From an archaeon (GTDB lineage: Archaea > Methanobacteriota > Methanobacteria > Methanobacteriales > Methanobacteriaceae), in NCBI GenBank assembly GCA_024409145.1, contig JAKSUF010000091.1, positions 1 to 6,152 on the forward strand: DNA of 6,152 nucleotides, written 5' to 3'. The notes under the pieces are model-generated. The model ran no database searches. It saw only the letters and a program-made list of their open reading frames with translations, and was not told where the DNA came from. This document shows positions 1 to 4,824 of the stretch, piece by piece. Every line of letters starts with the position of its first letter. The stretch's first letter is position 1. Position numbers and translations under genes: made by a program.

Positions 1-2
1 TT

Positions 3-692
3 ACTGAAAAGAATATTTTAGAAGCATTATTAAATAATGATACTATTATTATGAATGATGTTAACCCTCAACCATTTATATTTAATCTTAACAATGATAA
101 AGATGAATATAATTATGTTGAAAGATTAAAAGAAGCAACCGAAAAAGGTTATAATTTAATTAGTGTTAAAGTATATAAAGACGGTGATGAATTCTATGTA
201 AATAATAAATTAAATTTATTTAATAAAATTACTTTAGTAGAATTCTTAGAAGAAGTAAATAAATATGAAGATACATATGTAGTATTAACAGGAATTGATG
301 AAGTCATTGATGATCTATTTAGAGTACTTGGTAAAGAAAATCCAAAACTAGCTACACTATGTATACCAGAAATTTATAGTTTTGATGATTATAATAAAGT
401 TAAAACATTTAACTTAAATACTCCTATACTTTCAATTGATAATATTGATTGCAAAGTTGAAGAATTATTAAGTTTCATAGCTAACAATAAAGTATTCGCA
501 TTACTATCTAGTCAAGAAAACTTTAATGCAAACTTTGTAAATGTTATCAATAAAACATATGGAGTATTCACTTATACTAAAACAGTTAATGATCAAGGTG
601 ATATAACATATTACAAAAACAAAAATGTTAATGGATTCTACACTGATAATTTAGATTTAATTAAATATAAAAATTCAGTTATTAGAAAATAA
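3..692 (+). CDS. GDPD-like protein, C-terminal part (5' end outside window)
   Basis: The frame is open from the left edge: position 3 reads TEKNILEALLNNDTII before the first internal Met at 51. That Met has no Shine-Dalgarno, so the gene almost certainly begins upstream and about 229 codons are visible. Numbering from Met51, the segment from about residue 18 (DEYNYVERLKEATEKGYNLI) resembles the ENTLEAFxxAIExGxDxIExD region of glycerophosphodiester phosphodiesterases. ITLVEFLEEV (about 60-69) resembles the TLEEFL segment, and NGFYTDNLDLI near the end resembles the GxxTDxP strand that closes the TIM barrel. The catalytic HRG and ExD metal-binding residues are not visible: the strand expected to carry HRG reads PFIFNLNN, and ExD is replaced by SVKV. 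I infer a degenerate, probably non-catalytic barrel, possibly one domain of a longer protein. No transmembrane segment is seen. Family assignment is tentative; an unrelated alpha/beta domain is possible. A strong terminator follows the stop, so it is not in an operon with the next gene. Confidence 0.5.
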   Translation, partial: TEKNILEALLNNDTIIMNDVNPQPFIFNLNNDKDEYNYVERLKEATEKGYNLISVKVYKDGDEFYVNNKLNLFNKITLVEFLEEVNKYEDTYVVLTGIDEVIDDLFRVLGKENPKLATLCIPEIYSFDDYNKVKTFNLNTPILSIDNIDCKVEELLSFIANNKVFALLSSQENFNANFVNVINKTYGVFTYTKTVNDQGDITYYKNKNVNGFYTDNLDLIKYKNSVIRK

Positions 693-713
693 TAAAAGTA
701 TAACAAATACATT

Positions 714-739
714 AGAGCAGCATTATTGCTGCTCTTTTT
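714..739 (+). terminator. Intrinsic terminator of the GDPD-like gene
   Basis: AGAGCAGCA (714-722) pairs perfectly with TGCTGCTCT (727-735) around a four-base loop, giving a 9-bp GC-containing stem followed by TTTTA and a further T run. It lies 22 bases after the TAA stop and directly before the promoter of the next gene, so it separates the two transcription units. Confidence 0.9.
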
Positions 740-745
740 ATTTTG

Positions 746-773
746 TTGACATATGCTTTAAATAGAATATAAT
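746..773 (+). promoter_or_regulatory. Sigma-A type promoter of the acyltransferase gene
   Basis: The -35 box TTGACA (746-751) and -10 box TATAAT (768-773) both match consensus exactly and are 16 bases apart. Transcription would start near 780, leaving a leader of about 24 bases before the ATG at 804. No operator-like inverted repeat or riboswitch fits in this short leader, so expression looks constitutive by sequence. Confidence 0.85.
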
Positions 774-793
774 TTTTTTATAAACTATTATAT

Positions 794-798
794 GGAGA
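794..798 (+). promoter_or_regulatory. Ribosome binding site that sets the acyltransferase start at 804
   Basis: GGAGA sits 5-6 bases before the ATG at 804. The upstream in-frame ATG at 792 overlaps this Shine-Dalgarno and has no site of its own, so 804 is the better start. Confidence 0.8.
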
Positions 799-803
799 CA
801 TTT

Positions 804-1931
804 ATGGAAAAGAAAAATTATACTTACATAGATATACTAAGAATTATATCAATGATATGCGTTGTATGTATGCATGTTTTAGCAGACAATTTAAGAGATA
901 ATATCCTAACAACAGACTGGCATGTATATAATATCTTAAGTTCATTCATGGTGATTGCAGTACCAATATTCTTTATGATATCAGGTGCTCTTATCTTATC
1001 TTCAGAAAAGACAAATGATATTAAATACACAATAAAAAATAGATTATTAAAAGTTTTTATTCCACTAGTTGTTTGGACAATCTTAAATATGATATCATTA
1101 CATTTAACTGAAACAAGACCTGATCCATGGTTATATACATTCATGAGAATAAAGATGTTTATTAGACAACCAGTTGTAGTTCACTTATGGTTCTTATATG
1201 CTCTTATTCCTCTTTACGTATTATCACCACTACTAAAAATATTAGTTGATAATATGAAAAAGAATACAGTTATATATACTATTGTTGTTTGGTTAATTTG
1301 TTCAGGATTACTTATTACATTAAGTAACATTACAAGTTTTAGCGGAACAAGAACTTTAATGAATAATGATTATAATTTAAATTTCTTAAATGGATATCTT
1401 GGATATTTCATTTTAGGATACTACTTACATAACACAAAGAAAGAATTTAAATATAGAACTTTATTTTTAGTTATATTATTAAATCTATCTATAATTATAT
1501 TTGGTACAGCATTCTTTGAAAGATATTATGCTGGATATTTTGAAGGATTTAAATTATATAACGGAATATTTTCAATAGCTCTTTCTGTTGCTACTTTCAT
1601 GCTTATTAAAAAATTATTTATAAATCATGAATTTAAAGAAGGAACAAAAAGATTTTTAAAAATTATAAGTAATTGTACATTTGCAATCTATTTAATGCAT
1701 AATTTAATTATAAAATCATTACATTATACATTTAATACTGCTACTATTTTAAATACATTTGGATTTATTTTATTAACTCTTGCAATATGTATCATTATTA
1801 CATTAATACTTGGATCAATTCCTTGTATATGTTATTTAACAACTGGAACAAAATTTAAAGAAGCTTCTAATAGTTTCAATTTAATTTATATAATAAAATC
1901 AATATTTAATAAAAATAAAAAGCACCAATAA
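804..1931 (+). CDS. Acyltransferase 3 family membrane protein (putative O-acyltransferase)
   Basis: A 375-residue polytopic membrane protein of the acyltransferase-3 family (Pfam Acyl_transf_3; relatives include WecH and the membrane domain of OatA). Family landmarks, numbered from the ATG at 804: YIDILRIISMICVVCMHV in the first membrane helix (about 8-25), with the conserved Arg13 and the presumed catalytic His24; PIFFMISGALIL (about 54-65) in helix 2; NRLLKVFIPLVVW (about 79-91); HLWFLYALIPLYVLSPLL (127-144), the most diagnostic stretch; and CTFAIYLMHNLII (about 291-303) near the end. Roughly ten membrane helices are expected, and the C-terminus is short and lysine-rich. Members transfer acetyl or other acyl groups to sugars of surface polysaccharides, peptidoglycan or lipids; the acceptor cannot be read here. 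It lacks the extracellular SGNH domain of OatA and has no polysaccharide-synthesis neighbours. It appears monocistronic, with its own promoter and terminator. Its stop codon lies inside the terminator loop. Confidence 0.88.
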   Translation: MEKKNYTYIDILRIISMICVVCMHVLADNLRDNILTTDWHVYNILSSFMVIAVPIFFMISGALILSSEKTNDIKYTIKNRLLKVFIPLVVWTILNMISLHLTETRPDPWLYTFMRIKMFIRQPVVVHLWFLYALIPLYVLSPLLKILVDNMKKNTVIYTIVVWLICSGLLITLSNITSFSGTRTLMNNDYNLNFLNGYLGYFILGYYLHNTKKEFKYRTLFLVILLNLSIIIFGTAFFERYYAGYFEGFKLYNGIFSIALSVATFMLIKKLFINHEFKEGTKRFLKIISNCTFAIYLMHNLIIKSLHYTFNTATILNTFGFILLTLAICIIITLILGSIPCICYLTTGTKFKEASNSFNLIYIIKSIFNKNKKHQ

Positions 1932-1942
1932 GGTGCTTTTTT
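1917..1942 (+). terminator. Bidirectional terminator between the acyltransferase gene and tRNA-Ser
   Basis: AAAAAGCACC (1917-1926) pairs perfectly with GGTGCTTTTT (1932-1941) around a five-base loop AATAA. On the plus strand it ends in TTTTTT and terminates the acyltransferase transcript; the gene's TAA stop (1929-1931) is in the loop. Read on the minus strand the same hairpin also ends in a T run and lies five bases past the 3' end of the tRNA, so it probably terminates that transcript too. Confidence 0.88.
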
Positions 1943-1946
1943 AATA

Positions 1947-2031
1947 CGGTAAAGATGGGATTTGAACCCATGGTGCAATATTGCACTTCAGTTTTCGAGA
2001 CTGACACATTCGACCACTCTGTCACTTTACC
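1947..2031 (-). tRNA. tRNA-Ser, anticodon CGA (reads UCG)
   Basis: An 85-base class II tRNA. The acceptor stem GGTAAAG (2031-2025) pairs fully with CTTTACC (1954-1948), with discriminator G at 1947. The D stem is ACA/TGT with GG in the loop. The anticodon stem TCAGT/ACTGA encloses the loop CTCGAAA, giving anticodon CGA at 1997-1995. The long variable arm is a 5-bp stem GTGCA/TGCAC with loop ATAT (1986-1973), and the T stem ATGGG/CCCAT closes the loop TTCAAAT. The long variable arm, the G discriminator and the anticodon all agree on serine. The 3' CCA is not encoded, so it must be added by the CCA-adding enzyme. Hairpin terminators lie on both sides. Confidence 0.96.
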
Positions 2032-2039
2032 AAGGAAAT

Positions 2040-2065
2040 AAAAAAGCAGCCTAAGCTGCTTTTTT
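2040..2065 (-). terminator. Bidirectional hairpin terminator after the coiled-coil gene
   Basis: AAAAAAGCAGC (2040-2050) pairs perfectly with GCTGCTTTTTT (2055-2065) around the loop CTAA, an 11-bp stem with T runs on both strands. On the minus strand it lies 19 bases past the stop of the coiled-coil gene and terminates that operon. It is eight bases before the 5' end of the tRNA. On the plus strand it would stop any read-through. Confidence 0.87.
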
Positions 2066-2084
2066 ATTTTGTATAATAATCTTT

Positions 2085-3254
2085 TTATACTTCTGACATA
2101 TTTATAATACCTGTTTCAAATTGTTCTAGGTAAGCATCAATGATTCTTGTAACTGACTTAGTTTCACTATCATCATTTTCTCTAATCATTTCAAGTTTAT
2201 CTATTATTTCTTTTTGTTCATTTTCAAACTTTTCAATCTTCTTCTTAGATACGATAATATCTCTTTCAGTATCTTCTTTTAATCTCATCTTTTCTTTTTT
2301 ATCTGTAAGTTCTTTTAATACTGACATTTCATTATCAAATCTAATATGATATTTATTTAATATTTTTTCAATTTGTTCATAGATATCAAAGTAATCTGTA
2401 AATACTTCGTTGTATTGTAAACGCTTATTTTTTAATTGTTTATAAATATCCCATTTATTTTTTAGTGCTACTGATGAGTTAACTCCGAATTTTTTATAAA
2501 TAGATAATAATGCTGCTTCAGCATTTACTATTTTAATTTTAACTTTGTTAATCATCTTAACAATCTTTTCTTGTTTTACTTTATTCTTTTCATGTTCTAG
2601 TTTCAAGTCTCCTTCAATCATAAAGATCCACATGATCCAGAATATGATTAAGATTGCAATAATTGTTGCTGGTAAAATAATTGTTTCACCAAATATAAAA
2701 TATAATGTTGAGAATACAATTATTAGTACACAAACTGATAGTAAAACAGTATAGAATAATTTTTCGACTGTTTTAAATTTGTTAAGAACTGTTTCTTCTT
2801 CAAATTTTAAAGCACCTTGTTCAGCTTTTAAATATTTTAAGTCATTATCTAATTTTTCTTTATCTTCTTCGAATTCTCTTAATTCTTTTAAAGAGTTTTC
2901 AATAGTATCTTCATATTTTCTGAAGTCTTCATATTTCTTTTCATTTATAAGTAGGTCACTTTTTAAAGTTTCTTTTTCTTTACCTAGTGACATATATTTA
3001 TCCATTAAGTTTTCTATTTCTTCAATATCGGTATCATCAATGTCATCATATTTTTTAAATTGATCTAATAATTCAATTGATTTTAAAAGTCTTTTTTCTT
3101 CTTCAAGTTTTGACTTTTGTATATTCATTGAGTTATTACATAAATTATCAACATATTTTAAACTATCAATTATATCCGCATCTACTTGTTTAGAAACAAC
3201 TGTATCTTTAGCTTGATCATTTTTCTTACCAAAGATATTGTCTAAAATAGCCAT
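2085..3254 (-). CDS. Membrane-anchored coiled-coil protein of unknown function
   Basis: I do not recognise a family. From the ATG at 3254 the protein has 389 residues. It begins MAILDNIFGKKND, a short amphipathic start followed by basic residues. Residues about 45-163 are rich in Lys, Glu, Leu and Ile with heptad-like spacing and look like a coiled coil. Two hydrophobic segments follow, about 167-188 and 192-212, separated by a short turn containing GET, which makes a tight membrane hairpin. A second coiled-coil region covers about 216-358, and the tail ends INMSEV. Because the membrane segments form a hairpin, both helical arms should lie on the same side, probably the cytoplasm given their lysine content. 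There is no signal peptide, ATPase motif or enzyme signature. An in-frame GTG at 3266 overlaps the Shine-Dalgarno, so 3254 is preferred. The gene follows the radical SAM gene by 65 bases with no visible terminator and is probably last in its operon. A scaffold or membrane-organising role is possible, but that is a guess from shape only. Confidence 0.82.
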   Translation of the reverse strand: MAILDNIFGKKNDQAKDTVVSKQVDADIIDSLKYVDNLCNNSMNIQKSKLEEEKRLLKSIELLDQFKKYDDIDDTDIEEIENLMDKYMSLGKEKETLKSDLLINEKKYEDFRKYEDTIENSLKELREFEEDKEKLDNDLKYLKAEQGALKFEEETVLNKFKTVEKLFYTVLLSVCVLIIVFSTLYFIFGETIILPATIIAILIIFWIMWIFMIEGDLKLEHEKNKVKQEKIVKMINKVKIKIVNAEAALLSIYKKFGVNSSVALKNKWDIYKQLKNKRLQYNEVFTDYFDIYEQIEKILNKYHIRFDNEMSVLKELTDKKEKMRLKEDTERDIIVSKKKIEKFENEQKEIIDKLEMIRENDDSETKSVTRIIDAYLEQFETGIINMSEV

Positions 3255-3258
3255 ATAT

Positions 3259-3264
3259 ACCTCC
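3259..3264 (-). promoter_or_regulatory. Ribosome binding site that sets the coiled-coil gene start at 3254
   Basis: On the minus strand GGAGGT (3264-3259) ends four bases before the ATG at 3254-3252, so the spacing from GGAGG is five bases. The upstream in-frame GTG at 3266 overlaps this site and cannot be served by it. Confidence 0.8.
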
Positions 3265-3319
3265 ACACCTTTTATATTTTAGTTATCGGATAATTATTTT
3301 TATACTTTATAGTAATATT

Positions 3320-4282
3320 CTATATATAATTTTTATTTTTTAAAGTCTTACCACCCAAATAATTAAAATATTTTCCTTGATATACATCTTCTTCTATCAT
3401 TTCTTTAACTAAATCGTCTCTGATTTTCCACCAACTTGTATACCAATTTACGAATAATGTGTCTTCTTTTGGCGCTCTTGCTATAAGTCTTTCTATTACA
3501 ATATTAGGATCTAAATATTCAAGGAATAATTTAACTCTATGTTTATATTCTTCTACAGAACATATTTGAAATTCTTTATTTTCATATTGTTTTGCCATGA
3601 TTGTATCACGAACCATATATAATGAATGTGCCTTTGCATAATCAACTTTAAGAGCTGATAAAACTTTTGCCATTTCAATTACATCTAGATCATCATCCCA
3701 TGGTAAATTTAATATTACATGAGCACAAATTTTAAAATCATATTGTTTAATCATTAAAACTGCATCTATAAATTCAGCTAATGTATGACCTCTTTTTACT
3801 TTTTCTAAAGAATGAACATTTGTTGTTTGAAGTCCGAGTTCAATAGTTATATTTATGTTATGTTTTTCTTTTATTTCTTTTAAGTAATCAAGATATGGTT
3901 TTGCAATTGAATCTGGTCTTGTTGAAACATCTATTTCTACAATATCAGGTAATATTGCTTTATTTATATATGCCTTAAAATCTTCAAGTGGCATATATGT
4001 ATTACTAAAGTTTTGAAAATATGCAATATATTTATTAGCTGCATATTTTTTTGCTATATGATTTATATTTTCTTTAATTTGATTTTCAACAGTCATCATA
4101 TTGTCTTGTGATTCAAAACCTGTACCTTTTTCACCACAGAATGTACAACCTGTACATCCAACATTTCCGTCTCTATTGGGACATGTTATTGGTAAATTTA
4201 TAGGTATCTTATAAACTTTTTCTCCATATTCTTCTTTTAATGCATCACTAAATGCATTATATAATTTCTTTTCGTTATCCAT
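3320..4282 (-). CDS. Radical SAM protein, YhcC/YtqA (TIGR01212) family
   Basis: A 320-residue radical S-adenosylmethionine enzyme related to the Elp3-like proteins E. coli YhcC and B. subtilis YtqA, whose substrate I cannot state. The family's CPNRDG signature is present as CPNRDGNVGCTGCTFC (residues 34-49). The cluster cysteines are probably Cys34, Cys46 and Cys49, the wide spacing typical of this family; Cys43 is an additional cysteine. Further landmarks are STRPDS (120-125), IELGLQT (147-153), KRGHT (163-167), HVILNLPWD (188-196) and the C-terminal IERLIARAPKE (263-273). Length matches the family's usual 300-320 residues, so the gene looks complete. HVILNLPWD differs from the more usual HxxxGLP form. 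The gene starts 9 bases after tsaE, and its Shine-Dalgarno overlaps the tsaE stop, which indicates translational coupling. The protein is expected to be cytosolic with a [4Fe-4S] cluster. A role in RNA modification is plausible from Elp3 similarity and the tsaE neighbour but is inference. Confidence 0.9.
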   Translation of the reverse strand: MDNEKKLYNAFSDALKEEYGEKVYKIPINLPITCPNRDGNVGCTGCTFCGEKGTGFESQDNMMTVENQIKENINHIAKKYAANKYIAYFQNFSNTYMPLEDFKAYINKAILPDIVEIDVSTRPDSIAKPYLDYLKEIKEKHNINITIELGLQTTNVHSLEKVKRGHTLAEFIDAVLMIKQYDFKICAHVILNLPWDDDLDVIEMAKVLSALKVDYAKAHSLYMVRDTIMAKQYENKEFQICSVEEYKHRVKLFLEYLDPNIVIERLIARAPKEDTLFVNWYTSWWKIRDDLVKEMIEEDVYQGKYFNYLGGKTLKNKNYI

Positions 4283-4289
4283 TATTATT

Positions 4290-4293
4290 TCCT
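4290..4293 (-). promoter_or_regulatory. Ribosome binding site of the radical SAM gene, overlapping the tsaE stop
   Basis: On the minus strand AGGA (4293-4290) lies seven bases before the ATG at 4282. It shares its first two bases with the TAG stop of tsaE (4294-4292), so a ribosome ending tsaE is positioned at the next start. Confidence 0.75.
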
Positions 4294-4717
4294 ATTCGTT
4301 AATTTTAATTTGTCTATAATCTAATCCTTTATCTAAATTCTTTTCAATATAAATCCATGTTGCATTATCAGGAATTAGATCTTTTACCATGTCAGCCCAT
4401 TCAACAATACATACACCATCACCATAGAACATTTCTTCATATCCTATGTCATCCATTTCAGATAAATCATTTATTCTATATACATCAAAATGATATAGAG
4501 GTTTTTCTAAATAATCATATGTATTTACTATTGTAAAAGTTGGACTTGTTATTTCATCTTCATTTAATCCAAGGCCCATAGCAATTCCTTTGCTCATCAT
4601 AGTTTTACCTGTACCTAGATCTCCTACAAGACAAAATACATCTCCTCTTTTAGAATTCTTTCCTAATTCTATACCAAAATCTATTGTTTCTTTTAATGAA
4701 TTTGTTTCTTTAATCAT
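4292..4717 (-). CDS. tsaE: tRNA threonylcarbamoyladenosine biosynthesis ATPase TsaE
   Basis: A 141-residue P-loop protein, close to the usual TsaE length of about 150. TsaE works with TsaB and TsaD to place the threonylcarbamoyl group on A37 of tRNAs that read ANN codons; its ATPase activity supports the TsaB-TsaD complex. Motifs: Walker A GDLGTGKT (32-39), the conserved SPTF (58-61), HFDVYRI (76-82), GYEEMFYGDGVCIVEWADM (92-110) with Glu106-Trp107 in the Walker-B-like strand, and a C-terminal strand region WIYIEKN. The start at 4717 is supported by AAAGGAG at 4732-4726, eight bases upstream. In many Firmicutes tsaE sits next to tsaB, rimI and tsaD; here it is followed by a radical SAM gene, and the partner genes must lie elsewhere. 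Transcription probably begins from a promoter overlapping the tex terminator. Confidence 0.96.
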   Translation of the reverse strand: MIKETNSLKETIDFGIELGKNSKRGDVFCLVGDLGTGKTMMSKGIAMGLGLNEDEITSPTFTIVNTYDYLEKPLYHFDVYRINDLSEMDDIGYEEMFYGDGVCIVEWADMVKDLIPDNATWIYIEKNLDKGLDYRQIKINE

Positions 4718-4743
4718 AATTATTGCTCCTTTACATTACCTTT

Positions 4744-4772
4744 AATATATCACAAAAAAACAATCTAATCAA
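4744..4772 (-). promoter_or_regulatory. Probable promoter of the tsaE operon, overlapping the tex terminator
   Basis: On the minus strand TTGATT (4772-4767) and TATATT (4749-4744) are separated by exactly 17 bases, with four of six and five of six matches to consensus. Transcription would start near 4737, about five bases before the Shine-Dalgarno AAAGGAG (4732-4726). The -35 box lies in the 3' arm of the tex terminator, and the spacer contains its T-tract. AT-rich DNA gives such matches by chance, but spacing and position are good. Confidence 0.55.
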
Positions 4773-4794
4773 CCAAAAGGTTAACTAGATTGTT
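4754..4794 (-). terminator. Intrinsic terminator of tex
   Basis: On the minus strand a 16-bp stem forms between 4794-4779 (beginning AACAATCTAG) and 4774-4759, with loop TTTT, followed by a run of seven T (4760-4754, the first two within the stem). Two of the pairs are G-U wobbles in the minus-strand RNA and become A-C mismatches in plus-strand RNA. The hairpin is therefore oriented for minus-strand transcripts. It begins 30 bases after the tex stop. Confidence 0.88.
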
Positions 4795-4824
4795 TAATAT
4801 AATAACATATTTTAATTCATTAAA

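Noticed and set aside
51..53. ATG at 51 as the start of the GDPD-like gene
   Set aside because: No Shine-Dalgarno precedes it, and the frame is open to the left edge, so the gene starts outside the window.
792..794. ATG at 792 as the acyltransferase start
   Set aside because: It overlaps the GGAGA site that serves the ATG at 804 and has no ribosome binding site of its own.
824..1144. Minus-strand open frame of 106 codons inside the acyltransferase gene
   Set aside because: Antisense to a well-supported membrane protein, with no family resemblance and no ribosome binding site seen.
2066..2090. TATTAT-like sequence upstream of the tRNA as its -10 box
   Set aside because: No acceptable -35 box at 16-18 bases, and the sequence is AT-rich enough to give such matches at random.
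2140..3063. Three plus-strand open frames antisense to the coiled-coil gene (2140-2349, 2545-2754, 2779-3063)
   Set aside because: Their Ser/Phe/Ile-rich composition is what the complement of Lys/Glu/Asp-rich coiled-coil codons gives; they are shadows.
3264..3266. GTG at 3266 as the coiled-coil gene start
   Set aside because: It overlaps the GGAGGT Shine-Dalgarno; the ATG at 3254 is properly placed.
3281..3294. Small inverted repeat TTATCGGATAA between the radical SAM and coiled-coil genes as a terminator or operator
   Set aside because: The stem is only 4-5 bp with a minimal loop and no T-tract on the minus strand.
3318..3345. TTTAAA and TAGAAT, 16 bases apart on the minus strand, as a promoter for the coiled-coil gene
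   Set aside because: Weak matches in very AT-rich DNA, partly inside the radical SAM gene; chance occurrence is likely.
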